This document shows positions 1 through 9,299 of a stretch of DNA of 64,000 bases, one piece after another. The notes beneath the pieces are model-generated. The model was not told where the DNA came from and made no database searches. It was given only the letters and a program-made list of their open reading frames with translations. The stretch lies in assembly GCF_008107725.1 (NCBI RefSeq), contig NZ_VIRN01000068.1:124001-188000 (forward strand). Reading direction: 5' to 3'. A program made the position numbers and the translations under genes. The stretch is from Marinobacter sp. BW6. GTDB taxonomy: Bacteria > Pseudomonadota > Gammaproteobacteria > Pseudomonadales > Oleiphilaceae. The number at the start of each line of letters is the position of its first letter. The stretch's first letter is position 1.

Positions 1-611
1 AGCTTGTCGGCAATCGGGGTGGCAATCATGGTGGCGATCATGGCGCCGTAAAGTGTGGTCAGCAGGGCGACCGCCATAGCAGGGCCGATGGATTTCGGGT
101 CTTCCATGTTCGACAACATCTGAACCAGACCAATCAGCGTGCCGATCATGCCCATCGCCGGCGCGACATCCGCCATGGCCGTGAAGACTTTGGCGCCGGA
201 GCGGTTGTGGTCAAGCGTCATCAACCGCTCCTTGTTAAGAAGCTCTTTGATGGTCTTGCCATCTTGTCCATCCACCAGCATCTGTATGCCCTGCGCCAGA
301 AACGGGCTGCTGATCTCTCTGTCTTCCAGGCCGAGAACACCCTCTTTACGGGCAACGTTGGCAATATCCACCAGTTCTTCGATGCTGGCCTGGGTTTCCG
401 GCAGTTTGAACTTGAAGGCGCGGGCGGCCGCTTTGAAGGCGCCGAGGAACTGGGCAACACTGAATTTGGCCAGCACCACAAACATGGTGCCGCCAACAAC
501 GATCAACAGTGAGGCGGGGTTGATAAAGACAGCTGGCGAAACACCAAGAATAACGGCAGACGCAATGAGTAGAATAGCGCCTGCAAGACCGATGAGAGTG
601 GCTAAATCCAC
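1..611 (-). CDS. pomA: Flagellar motor stator protein PomA/MotA (C-terminus cut by window edge)
   Basis: This is the A subunit of the ion-driven flagellar stator, an inner-membrane protein that with PomB converts ion flow into torque. About 203 residues are visible, starting MDLATLIGLAG, with an early VVGGTMFVVL membrane segment, a cytoplasmic loop, and the diagnostic APAMGMIGTLIGLV and AVALLTTLYGA segments of the third and fourth helices. The match to Vibrio PomA is close enough by memory to prefer it over generic MotA, but whether it uses Na+ or H+ cannot be read from this. The GTG start has a GGAG eight bases upstream. The gene runs off the left edge, where pomB would be expected. Confidence 0.93.
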   Translation of the reverse strand, partial: MDLATLIGLAGAILLIASAVILGVSPAVFINPASLLIVVGGTMFVVLAKFSVAQFLGAFKAAARAFKFKLPETQASIEELVDIANVARKEGVLGLEDREISSPFLAQGIQMLVDGQDGKTIKELLNKERLMTLDHNRSGAKVFTAMADVAPAMGMIGTLIGLVQMLSNMEDPKSIGPAMAVALLTTLYGAMIATMIATPIADK

Positions 612-680
612 GGTAACTCCAGATTTGATTCAGGTGTTGCAACAGCAGGGGCGGGAGAATACCGTCAGTTCAGAAATTAA

Positions 681-1100
681 TCAATTGGCACTGGCCCGGT
701 TGTCAGGTTCTTCCTGTTGTTCTTTCCACGCAGCGTAGCGAAGCAAGTCGGATTCTACCAGTTTAAGGCATAGCGCGACGACGCCGGCATCGTCGATAAG
801 ACCGAAGCCGAATATCAGGTCCGGTATGACATCCAGCGGGTTTAGAACGTACAAGAGCGCACCGGCCACCGCAGCGATGGTTTTCCAGGGTACGCTGCGA
901 TAATTGCCATGCCAATAATCGCGGATCATTGAAAACATCAGCTTGATGTCAGAACTGAAACGCGCCAGTTTGCCGCTGTCTTTCACTTTATCTTCAATAC
1001 TTCGCTGGCGGTCCAGCAGTGTCTCCAGATCCGCCCGATGAACCTTGCTGGCCTCGGCGTCCAGCTGTTTCCGGGCGTCTTTCTGGTTGAACATTGCCAT
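681..1100 (-). CDS. YkvA-family DUF1232 protein
   Basis: A 139-residue protein of the DUF1232/YkvA family, function unknown. The family core is visible as a membrane-like stretch (WKTIAAVAGALLYVLNPLDVIPD) around residues 71-93, with the hallmark NPLDVIPD followed by GFGLIDDAGV. The N-terminal 50 residues are charged and probably helical. The ATG start is preceded by GAGGAA nine bases upstream. It lies upstream of pomA on the same strand with a 69-base gap, so co-transcription is possible. Confidence 0.85.
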   Translation of the reverse strand: MAMFNQKDARKQLDAEASKVHRADLETLLDRQRSIEDKVKDSGKLARFSSDIKLMFSMIRDYWHGNYRSVPWKTIAAVAGALLYVLNPLDVIPDLIFGFGLIDDAGVVALCLKLVESDLLRYAAWKEQQEEPDNRASAN

Positions 1101-1178
1101 CGAGAAGGTTCCTCACTTGCTTGATGTCTGAGTGCTCATGATGGCGTAGCTTCGCCGTCAATGCCAATGACGAGGCGT

Positions 1179-1436
1179 TTATCGGTGCTTGTACTGGGTC
1201 GGGCAATAGCCACGGTTTACACCTTCAGGCCGTAGCTGGCGATGTTTAGTATTGCGTCCGGTTACCCGTTTGCGCCAGAGCCGGAAGCTGCCGGGTTTGA
1301 GCTCATGACGCATCAGGCGAATGACGTCCTTCTCCGGTAATCCGTAAAGCTCCTCAATGGCCTCGAAAGGCGTACGATCTTCCCAGGCCATTTCAATGAT
1401 GCGGGAGAGATCTGCGGGGTCAAATTGCGCGGACAT
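1179..1436 (-). CDS. DUF2805 (TIGR03643) family small protein
   Basis: An 85-residue protein of the DUF2805/TIGR03643 family. The family signature is visible: LSRIIEMAWEDRTPFEAIE, then GLPEKDVIRLMR, and SFRLWRKRVTGRNTKH near residues 50-66. The compact basic helical layout suggests nucleic-acid binding, but this is inference, and no function is established. The ATG start has GAGGG six bases upstream. Confidence 0.85.
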   Translation of the reverse strand: MSAQFDPADLSRIIEMAWEDRTPFEAIEELYGLPEKDVIRLMRHELKPGSFRLWRKRVTGRNTKHRQLRPEGVNRGYCPTQYKHR

Positions 1437-1508
1437 AGGCTACCCTCGGTTTCGATCAGCTTTGCGAACACTACGTCCGAACCGACCGCTCGTCTCACCC
1501 TGCCCGAT

Positions 1509-2102
1509 TTATCGATAGTGCTTGTGCAGCCGGGTCGGGATCTGGGCCATCTGTTTGTCCACCAGAGTCTCCATTGCTCTCGAAATTGGCTGGGTATCGA
1601 GCTCTGGCTCGACCACGCTTAGCAGATAGGCAACGGCCTCTGCAGTGGCCAGCTGATGTTCCCCCGGTGCCTTGCGAATGGCGTAGGCTGACGCGGGAGG
1701 GTTGGCGAAATGGAAGCGGGGCAGAGCCGCCAGTGCCGGGTTTTGGTGGAGGATCCGGGCGGCCTTACGCCAGGTGCCGTCCAGAACGATCCAGTGATGG
1801 ATGTGGCTGAGGTCTGAGGATTCGAGGGTGTCGCTGCCGGGTCCCGGAAACAGCAGCGCGGAATTCCGGGTATCGGTTTGGGGATAGAATCCGGCCTGAC
1901 GGAGATCCTCCGGCGTCTCGCCGCGGAACAGGTCCAGTCTGGTAAGACACTGGGCCAGTATGCGGACGGTGCCCTTGGCGTGGCCAACCTCAGTTGGATG
2001 CTGGAGCACTGACACACCGGTGCGGTTGGGAACCAGGGCGCAGGCCTCGCAGGCACAGATATTCAGGTGCACGCCGCACTTGGAACAAATCGGTCTGCGC
2101 AA
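1509..2102 (-). CDS. DTW domain protein, probable tRNA-uridine aminocarboxypropyltransferase
   Basis: The DTW domain family includes the E. coli tRNA acp3U47 synthase TapT, which transfers the aminocarboxypropyl group of SAM to tRNA uridine. Visible here are an N-terminal cysteine cluster (CSKCGVHLNICAC), PTEVGHAKGT, and the DGTW signature in WIVLDGTWRKA near residue 120. At 197 residues it matches TapT/TrmY-type DTW proteins. The start is a TTG just upstream of the Cys cluster with GGGG adjacent; no ATG or GTG would retain that cluster. It begins six bases after the end of the flavoprotein gene, so the two are probably one transcript. The acp3U role is by family only. Confidence 0.82.
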   Translation of the reverse strand: MRRPICSKCGVHLNICACEACALVPNRTGVSVLQHPTEVGHAKGTVRILAQCLTRLDLFRGETPEDLRQAGFYPQTDTRNSALLFPGPGSDTLESSDLSHIHHWIVLDGTWRKAARILHQNPALAALPRFHFANPPASAYAIRKAPGEHQLATAEAVAYLLSVVEPELDTQPISRAMETLVDKQMAQIPTRLHKHYR

Positions 2103-2108
2103 CCCCTG

Positions 2109-3770
2109 TCACCCCACGAAAATACGTTTCGCCAACCCGGCGCCGCGCCAGCCCTGAATGGCGAGGGTGCTGACCAGTCCACCGATCATGGCACCCACCA
2201 CACCGCAGGTGAGGATGTCCTGGCCGGTGAGATACAGTCCTGGAATGTCGGTTTTCGGTTTCAGCCAGTCCTGTTCAAATCGCTCGGGATTGTGGTTCAG
2301 CCCGTAGAGCTCACCCCGGCCATAGCGGCAGAACCAGGCCGTGGAGAGCGGCGTGGAGGTTTCGACGTAATCCACTTTACCCCGGAGCTGGGGCAGCTTC
2401 TCGTACATCACTTCCAGCAACTGATCGGTGATTTTCTGCTTCAGGGCTTCGTAGTCGTCGCCCCGCTTGCCCCAGATGGTGTCCTGCCAGGGCTCGAACA
2501 TCTCCCAGGTGGTAGGGGCAACAATTTCGATGGTGGAGGTGCCCGGCCAGCGGTTCTGGTAATCCGGATCCTTGGCGGCCGGAAAAGAAATATACACTAC
2601 CGGAAACTCCGTGTGCTCAGGGTCATCCAGGAACTGTTGTACGTTGCCGTCGTGATCGGCGCTGGGATAGATCCAGAAATTGGTCCGCGGCAGCCCGAGT
2701 TCCTCCGGTGTTCCCTTCAGGCCGATGTAAAGACCGATGTGGGGCATGGAGGGAACAATGTGCCGGCGTTTGCTCTTATAGCCGACCTTTTCAGCGGCCT
2801 CGGCTGGCAGCAGCTTTTCAAAGGTGTTGATGACGCCGGCGTTGCTGATTACCAGCGGTGCCCGGATTTCCTCGCCATCGGCCATGCGTACCCCGGTTGC
2901 CTTGCCTTTCTCAACCAGAATGTCGGTCACGTCGGCGTAGGTGAATACCTCTCCGCCGGGTTTCTGAATGACCGGGATAATGGTTTTCGCGATCTCCGAA
3001 GCGCCGCCAACAGGATAGAAGCCGCCATAGAGGTAATGTTTGGCGATCAGCGCATGGACCATAAAACTGGATTGTTTCGGGGTAACCCCGCAATCGCCCC
3101 ATTGGCCGGTGATGGCACCGATCAGTTCCTGATTGTCGGTCAGCTCGTTGAGTACTTCCCAGGTGGTCTTGTTGAAGCAGTCGGGCAAGGCGACATCAAG
3201 CCCCTTGTTGATGACCGGGCTCAGGAGGCCGGGCGTGAGCTTCGAGAGCGTGTACCACTGCATACCATCGGCCACTTTGCCGAGCAGTTTTACATACTGG
3301 TCGATGGCGTCCTGCTCATCGGGAAAGGCCTGGAGCAGGGAGTGGCGTAGACCTTCCTTGCCGGCACGCAGGTTCACCACATTGTCGCCCAGGAAGAACC
3401 GGTCGTAGTTCTCATCCATGGGGGCCCATTCCAGCTTGCCGTCGGTGATGTAATCGAACAGCCTGCGGCCCAGCGTGTGGGATGAGCCCATATCGCCGAT
3501 GTAGTGGACACCCACGTCCCACTCGTAACCGTTGCGGGCGTAGCTGTGGGTATAGCCTCCGGCGGTGTAATGCTGTTCAAGCACCAGCACTTTTTTGCCG
3601 GCCTTGGCCAGACAGGCCGCGGTGGTCAGGCCGCCAATGCCGGAACCGATTACGATGGCATCGTAGGGGCCTTTCAGACGGTTAGCCCGATATCGGGTAC
3701 CGATCCGGATTGTGCTCGGTTTGAGCTTTTTAGACGAAGGAGTGTTCACAGCCTCGCTTGTCACCACCAT
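2109..3770 (-). CDS. RetSat/CrtI-like FAD-dependent oxidoreductase
   Basis: A roughly 553-residue flavoprotein of the phytoene desaturase / all-trans-retinol 13,14-reductase superfamily. A classical dinucleotide-binding site (AIVIGSGIGGLTTAACL) begins near residue 39, followed by VLVLEQHYTAGGYTHSY. WDVGVHYIGD is typical of the RetSat/CrtISO branch, and the C-terminus carries LTGQDILTCGVVGAMIGG, the flavin-contacting end motif. It should act on a polyene or long-chain lipid; the substrate is unknown and no carotenoid synthesis genes lie nearby. The ATG at 3770 has GGGG five bases upstream; an in-frame GTG at 3782 is an alternative and would overlap the DUF6231 gene by 22 bases. Confidence 0.85.
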   Translation of the reverse strand: MVVTSEAVNTPSSKKLKPSTIRIGTRYRANRLKGPYDAIVIGSGIGGLTTAACLAKAGKKVLVLEQHYTAGGYTHSYARNGYEWDVGVHYIGDMGSSHTLGRRLFDYITDGKLEWAPMDENYDRFFLGDNVVNLRAGKEGLRHSLLQAFPDEQDAIDQYVKLLGKVADGMQWYTLSKLTPGLLSPVINKGLDVALPDCFNKTTWEVLNELTDNQELIGAITGQWGDCGVTPKQSSFMVHALIAKHYLYGGFYPVGGASEIAKTIIPVIQKPGGEVFTYADVTDILVEKGKATGVRMADGEEIRAPLVISNAGVINTFEKLLPAEAAEKVGYKSKRRHIVPSMPHIGLYIGLKGTPEELGLPRTNFWIYPSADHDGNVQQFLDDPEHTEFPVVYISFPAAKDPDYQNRWPGTSTIEIVAPTTWEMFEPWQDTIWGKRGDDYEALKQKITDQLLEVMYEKLPQLRGKVDYVETSTPLSTAWFCRYGRGELYGLNHNPERFEQDWLKPKTDIPGLYLTGQDILTCGVVGAMIGGLVSTLAIQGWRGAGLAKRIFVG

Positions 3771-4267
3771 GCTTTGCCCCACATTTCCGGATTGGCCCAG
3801 TTCTCTGGATTGTTCCAGGCCCGCTTGTGATTGTAAGTATCCAGATTGTAGGTATACAGCGTGAGTGCGCCGTTATCATTTTCCAATTCGGCATGGCGGC
3901 GGAAGCCGAGTCCGATAAAATCAGTAAAGGCCCAGTCCGGGGTTTCGCCAACCAGAACGGCAATCTGGTGGGTGCCGTAGTTTCTCAACTGGCCCAGCAG
4001 AAGGGCGCCTTCGTCATGGGGAAGATGCTCCAGGGTTCCGGTAACCAGCGCCAGATCTGCGACACGATCCAGGTGCAGCCTGGCGTTGGGATCGGTTGTG
4101 TCCAGAGTACGCAACTCCACACCCTTCTGGTGTTTCTGCCAGATCTGCGACACCTCCGTGGCCAGATTGCCGCAGCTCAGCAGGGTGGCAGGCGAACTGG
4201 TGTCGATGATTCGGGCCAGGATTTCCCGGGCTGTGCTGCTGTTTCTGTTGTCCGTTATATCCGTCAT
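3761..4267 (-). CDS. DUF6231 family protein, methyltransferase-like fold suspected
   Basis: A 168-residue protein that I place in DUF6231. It has no assigned function. The order SPATLLSCGNLA, then ELRTLDTT, then DLALVTGTLEHLPHDEG and HQIAVLVGE resembles the strand-loop order of Class I SAM methyltransferases, with SCGN where the glycine loop should be, so it may be a divergent or inactive member (inference). The C-terminus is rich in W, N and P (NNPENWANPEMWGKAWW). I chose the ATG at 4267; a further 13 in-frame residues upstream would overlap the cryptochrome gene. Its end overlaps the start of the flavoprotein gene, suggesting coupling. Confidence 0.7.
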   Translation of the reverse strand: MTDITDNRNSSTAREILARIIDTSSPATLLSCGNLATEVSQIWQKHQKGVELRTLDTTDPNARLHLDRVADLALVTGTLEHLPHDEGALLLGQLRNYGTHQIAVLVGETPDWAFTDFIGLGFRRHAELENDNGALTLYTYNLDTYNHKRAWNNPENWANPEMWGKAWW

Positions 4268-4283
4268 GGCTATTTGCCTTTTA

Positions 4284-5606
4284 CTACAGGGGCCAGTCTG
4301 CCGCATCCACTGTGTGTAAACCTACGGGCTGTTCCGCGTCTCCGCCCCAGCGGTCGATAAAGGTGCCGGTGGGATCGTACTGTTGCGTCTGCTTCTCGAG
4401 GTTGAATTGCCGCAGGCCTCTGGGGTCTGCCCCTACGCCAGCCAGGTATTGCCAGTTGCCGTAGTTGCTTCCTACATCATAGTCGATCAACTGCTCCTCA
4501 AACCATGCCGCTCCATACCGCCAGTCCAGGCCCAGTTCATTGATGAAGCAGCTTGCCACCAGTTGCCGGGCCCGGTTGCTCACGTAACCGGTTTCCCTCA
4601 GCTGATTCATGGCCGCATTCACGATCGGATATTCAGTGTTGCCTTGGCGCCATGCCATGAAGCGGTGGCCGTAAAACGTGGCGTGTCGACGCTTGCGCTG
4701 AACGCCATCCCGGCGGAAAAGGTTGGCGCCATGTCTGAGAGCGTACCAGTAGAAATACTCGCGCCAGAGCAGTTCAAACCAGAGCCAATAGGTAGATTCG
4801 TTTTTAGTCTCGCTGTCTTCATATTCGGTGATGGTTTCCGCCACTTCCCGAACGGACAGACAACCGTTGGCCAGCCAGGGCGAGAACTTGGAGGAGGCAT
4901 CCCAGCTGTCCAGGGCGTTACGGGTCTCTTTATAGCGGTCGATGCTGTGATTGTCGTAGAGGAATTCCTGTAACCGCTCGAGTCCTGCCGATTCTCCGCC
5001 CATGAACTGCAAGGGGTGCACAGGCTCTGGTATTGGTGGACAGTCGCCCCGGTTGTCTTCCGGGAAGCCCGGCGGTGGGGGCAGGGCCGTCAGCGTACGA
5101 ATCCTCAAACGTTCGGAACAGCGTTCTCCGGTTTTCTCCACCTGCTTTCGGAACTGGGAAAAAGTATCCGGCAAATCGTCGAGGACCATGGGCAAGGAGC
5201 CTTCGGTAAACAGGCTCAGTGTCTCGAATTGCTGGAACAGAGTCTTGGGCAGTTTGTCCTTGATGGTTCGCCATTGGCTGGCTTCCTGAGTGCCCGGAAG
5301 ACGGGAGCGAACGATGCGCTCAATGTGATGGGCGTGCGCAAGTTCCGGGATCACCGTTTCCGGCTCGCCATAGGCAATGTGCAGACGCTGTCCCAGTGAC
5401 CGAAGGCTTCGCTCCAGCGTCATCAGGCTCTGCCAGAGAAAACGCCAGCGATGATCACCCATGGCCTTGCTCTGCAGGGGGCCGGGTGCAAACCAGCGCG
5501 GATCCACCACGTAGACGCACAGCAGCATGTCGGACTTCGACGCGGCCAATAACGCGGCGTTGTCGTGCAGGCGAAGGTCCCGGGTAAACCAGTAAAGCGT
5601 ATGCAA
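4284..5606 (-). CDS. Cryptochrome-DASH, FAD/MTHF photolyase-family protein
   Basis: A 440-residue photolyase/cryptochrome of the DASH class, which repairs cyclobutane pyrimidine dimers mainly in single-stranded DNA and may act as a light sensor. The N-terminal domain begins LYWFTRDLRLHDNAAL. The FAD domain has WLANGCLSVREV, WFELLWREYFYW, TGYVSNRARQLVAS and YDVGSNYGNWQY, and ends with the DASH hallmark RQFNLEKQTQQYDP. It starts at TTG, eight bases after GAGGAG; no other start keeps the conserved N-terminus. The downstream DUF6231 and RetSat-like genes share its strand and spacing, so a light or photo-oxidative stress operon is possible. Confidence 0.93.
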   Translation of the reverse strand: MHTLYWFTRDLRLHDNAALLAASKSDMLLCVYVVDPRWFAPGPLQSKAMGDHRWRFLWQSLMTLERSLRSLGQRLHIAYGEPETVIPELAHAHHIERIVRSRLPGTQEASQWRTIKDKLPKTLFQQFETLSLFTEGSLPMVLDDLPDTFSQFRKQVEKTGERCSERLRIRTLTALPPPPGFPEDNRGDCPPIPEPVHPLQFMGGESAGLERLQEFLYDNHSIDRYKETRNALDSWDASSKFSPWLANGCLSVREVAETITEYEDSETKNESTYWLWFELLWREYFYWYALRHGANLFRRDGVQRKRRHATFYGHRFMAWRQGNTEYPIVNAAMNQLRETGYVSNRARQLVASCFINELGLDWRYGAAWFEEQLIDYDVGSNYGNWQYLAGVGADPRGLRQFNLEKQTQQYDPTGTFIDRWGGDAEQPVGLHTVDAADWPL

Positions 5607-5746
5607 CGTAAGAGCTCCTCAACCTATTGATTCTGCTTTTTAGATACGCTCCAGATCCAGAAAAGATTTGGGAGCCTCTGATAAGCAACATGGCCATCGC
5701 CAAGTCGGCTAGAATGAGTCAAACAGTCACGGCTGAGAGGTCGTAA

Positions 5747-6895
<1,149 letters not shown>

Positions 6896-6908
6896 CCGAT
6901 ATACGGAT

Positions 6909-6935
6909 AGGGGTGGCAGGCCACCTGCCACCCCT
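6909..6935. terminator. 12-bp perfect hairpin between convergent genes
   Basis: An inverted repeat with 12-base arms (AGGGGTGGCAGG and its complement) and a three-base loop lies in the 44 bases between the stop codons of frmA and the MotB-like gene. There is no T-run on either side, so it is probably a bidirectional transcript-end or RNA-stabilising structure rather than a textbook intrinsic terminator. Confidence 0.6.
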
Positions 6936-6939
6936 CCCA

Positions 6940-7965
6940 TCAGCGATCGGTAAGTTTTAATTCAATTCGCCGGTTTCTCTGCAGCGCCTCCGGTGAGGTG
7001 CCCTCTGCCACTGGGAAAAACTCGCCAAACCCGGCAGCTGCCATGCGCCGTTCCGGTACACCCTGGGCGGCGAGATAGCGAACGACTGCAACTGCCCGGG
7101 CGGTGGACAGCTCCCAGTTGGACGGGAATCTCTCGGTATTGATGGGCAGGACGTCAGTGTGGCCATCAATCCTCAGGATCCAGTCGACGTCTTCGGGAAT
7201 CTTTGCGGATACATCCAGCAGCAGCTCGGCGAGCTTGTCCAGTTCCTCTTGACCCTCCTTGCCCAGTTCCGCTGAGGCTGACGCAAACAGCAGTTCAGAT
7301 GGCAGCAAGAAGCGGTCGCCGACAATCCGGACGTTCTCGTTACCTGCAAGAATATCCCGCAGTCGGGCGAAGAATTCAGACTGGTACTGCTGAAGCTGGT
7401 TGACCCTTTCGGCCAGCAGGGTGTTCAACCGTCGGCTGACCTGTTCCAGTTCCTGTTCCTTGTCGGCGGTCATCTCCTCCTGGAGTTCCAGCGCCGAGGC
7501 AATCTGGCGGAGCTGCTCCCGCAGTGACGCAATCTGGTTGGACAGCCTGAGGATCATCGCCTGCTGGCTGGCCGATATCTCGTCTTTATCATCAATTGAC
7601 TCCTCCATGCTGGCCAGCCGCTCTGACTGAGCATCGGCCATGGCCGTTTGCTGCATCAGCTGTTCACGGGTGGACTCAAGCTGACCGACCAGGCTGTTGT
7701 TCCGGTCCTGAACGCTGGTCAACTGATTTTCCAGAGCCTCGCTTCTATTCTCTTCCAGGCCCAGCAGCTCCGAGATTTCGTTCAACTGGGCATTCAGGCG
7801 GGCAAGCTGGGTATCCCGATCGGACAGGGTCTGGGAGAGATAGAGCTGGCTGACGACATACACCAGCAGCATGAATATCACCAGCATCAACAGTGCCGAA
7901 AGGGCATCCACATACCCTGGCCAGACGTTGGTGGTGCTTCGGCTTCGGCGCCTGGAACCGATCAT
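6940..7965 (-). CDS. MotB/OmpA-like peptidoglycan-binding stator-type protein
   Basis: A 341-residue protein with a single N-terminal membrane helix (GYVDALSALLMLVIFMLLVY) carrying an Asp at about residue 21 where MotB has its ion-binding Asp. A long coiled coil follows at about 45-195, then a C-terminal OmpA/MotB peptidoglycan-binding domain with IDGHTDVLPI, NWELSTARA and GFGEFFPVA. Its start overlaps the end of the ExbB/MotA-like gene by four bases, so the pair probably forms a proton channel complex. It is too long and too coiled-coil-rich to be the standard flagellar MotB/PomB. Its role is unknown. Confidence 0.85.
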   Translation of the reverse strand: MIGSRRRSRSTTNVWPGYVDALSALLMLVIFMLLVYVVSQLYLSQTLSDRDTQLARLNAQLNEISELLGLEENRSEALENQLTSVQDRNNSLVGQLESTREQLMQQTAMADAQSERLASMEESIDDKDEISASQQAMILRLSNQIASLREQLRQIASALELQEEMTADKEQELEQVSRRLNTLLAERVNQLQQYQSEFFARLRDILAGNENVRIVGDRFLLPSELLFASASAELGKEGQEELDKLAELLLDVSAKIPEDVDWILRIDGHTDVLPINTERFPSNWELSTARAVAVVRYLAAQGVPERRMAAAGFGEFFPVAEGTSPEALQRNRRIELKLTDR

Positions 7966-8690
7966 GACAGGTCTTTCTCGTCGTCAATTCGGTCTACGAG
8001 GTTGGTCACACCGGTCAGCCACTCCTCAAGGCCGTCGTAGAAACGGTTCTGGGCGTGGCCGGCCTGAATGTCCAGGAAACCGAGAATCAGCGAGCCACCA
8101 AGGCCAAGTAGCGAGGAACTGAACGCCGTGCCCATGCCTTCCAGGGGCGTAAGCAGACCTTCCTGAAGCTCCGCGAACACTTTGCCGAAGTCTTCCTGAC
8201 TCATGTCCAGGCCAGTGATGACCTGGCCGACCGAGTTGATGGTGCCCAACAGGCCCCAGAAAGTACCCAGCAGGCCGAGGAAGACCAGCAGGCTGATGAA
8301 ATACCGGGTGATTTCCCGCTGTTCATCCATCCGGGAGTGAATGCCATCGAGCACGGTTCTCAGGGACAGGGTGGATAGCGTGAACCGGTCCTTTGTGGCG
8401 TCCTCGCCGAGCTGTCTTGCCAGCGGCTTCAACAATTTGGGTTCCTGAACCACGGAAAGTCCGGCATGACCGGTTCTGAACTGGGCGATCCACTTCAATT
8501 CCGGAAACAGCACGAAAACTTGCCGGTAAGTGAGGGCAATGCCGATGATCAGAACCCCGAGAATCAGCAGATTGAAAACCCAGTTCGCCATAAAGGCCGA
8601 GATCAGGGGCTTGTGGATCAGGGCACCGACAATAACGACCACGCCGAGAAACAGCGTCATCCAGAAAAGGGTGTGTTTGGGGTTGCTCAT
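7962..8690 (-). CDS. MotA/TolQ/ExbB-family proton channel subunit
   Basis: A membrane protein of about 242 residues partnered with the MotB-like gene downstream. Two N-terminal helices (FWMTLFLGVVVIVGALI and WVFNLLILGVLIIGIAL) are followed by a cytoplasmic domain and the conserved channel helices ISLLVFLGLLGTFWGLLGTI and GMGTAFSSSLLGLGGSLILGFLD. The LGLLGTFWGL motif is diagnostic for the family. I chose the ATG at 8690; an in-frame TTG at 8723 is possible and neither has a strong ribosome site. No defence genes such as zorC, zorD or zorE are adjacent, so this is not a Zorya locus. Confidence 0.83.
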   Translation of the reverse strand: MSNPKHTLFWMTLFLGVVVIVGALIHKPLISAFMANWVFNLLILGVLIIGIALTYRQVFVLFPELKWIAQFRTGHAGLSVVQEPKLLKPLARQLGEDATKDRFTLSTLSLRTVLDGIHSRMDEQREITRYFISLLVFLGLLGTFWGLLGTINSVGQVITGLDMSQEDFGKVFAELQEGLLTPLEGMGTAFSSSLLGLGGSLILGFLDIQAGHAQNRFYDGLEEWLTGVTNLVDRIDDEKDLS

Positions 8691-8785
8691 AGCGTTGGCC
8701 AGCTTTTTTGAGATATTCCTCAAAACGTTAGCACAGATATGAGAAGCTGTTGGGATCGGTAAAGGAAGTTTAATCGGAGAATTTC

Positions 8786-9238
8786 ATGGCTGATGCGTCG
8801 CCGTTTCGTTTCCGTTTTCGCGTTCGCTACGGTGAATGCGATGCTCAGGGGGTGGTCTTCAATGCCCGTTATGCGGATTTCGTTGATATTTCAATGAACG
8901 AATACATCCGCACGCTGTTTGGCGATTACCAGCATCTGCTCGATCAGGACCTGGATATCCAGGTGGTCAGTCTCACCGTGAACTGGAAAGCACCGGCAAA
9001 GTTCGATGATGTGTTGGAGGCCCGTATCCACGCCGGCCGTATTGGCAACACCTCGTTCACACTGCATCTGGAGTTCTTCCGGTACGGGGATGGGGCGTTT
9101 ATCGCCGATGCCGACGTTACCTACGTGCTCATTCAGCCTTCAGTGTTGGGGAAGGTGACGATACCGGATCATATTCGTGAATTGCTGGAAAAAGGTGCAC
9201 CCGGGGAATTGATCAGTCATGCGGGCGAGCCTGCGTAA
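8786..9238 (+). CDS. Acyl-CoA thioesterase, hotdog fold (YbgC/4HBT type)
   Basis: A 150-residue hotdog-fold thioesterase. The catalytic-loop signature of the YbgC/4-hydroxybenzoyl-CoA thioesterase class is seen as RVRYGECDAQGVVFNARYAD near residues 11-30, with the conserved Asp in ECDAQG. WKAPAKFDDVLE and VTYVLI follow in the order expected of the family. It should hydrolyse short or medium acyl-CoA in the cytosol; the substrate is unknown. The start ATG follows AATCGGAG. A strong hairpin follows the stop. Confidence 0.87.
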   Translation: MADASPFRFRFRVRYGECDAQGVVFNARYADFVDISMNEYIRTLFGDYQHLLDQDLDIQVVSLTVNWKAPAKFDDVLEARIHAGRIGNTSFTLHLEFFRYGDGAFIADADVTYVLIQPSVLGKVTIPDHIRELLEKGAPGELISHAGEPA

Positions 9239-9244
9239 AAGTGA

Positions 9245-9269
9245 GGGCAGATGAAAATTCCATCTGCCC
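9245..9269. terminator. Hairpin between convergent thioesterase and DJ-1 genes
   Basis: Nine-base perfect arms (GGGCAGATG and complement) with a seven-base AT-rich loop, between two convergent stop codons. There is no long T-run. It is most likely a bidirectional transcript end. Confidence 0.55.
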
Positions 9270-9299
9270 ACGGGTCTATATCACTCTGTTGCTAACGGA

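Noticed and set aside
2067..3350. 427-residue open frame on the plus strand
   Set aside because: It is antisense to the RetSat-like gene, whose motifs are clear. It lacks family features and reflects lack of stops opposite a GC-rich gene.
6940..8723. Possible Zorya defence system (ZorA/ZorB)
   Set aside because: A MotA/MotB-like pair alone is not enough; no ZorC, ZorD or ZorE or other defence gene is adjacent.
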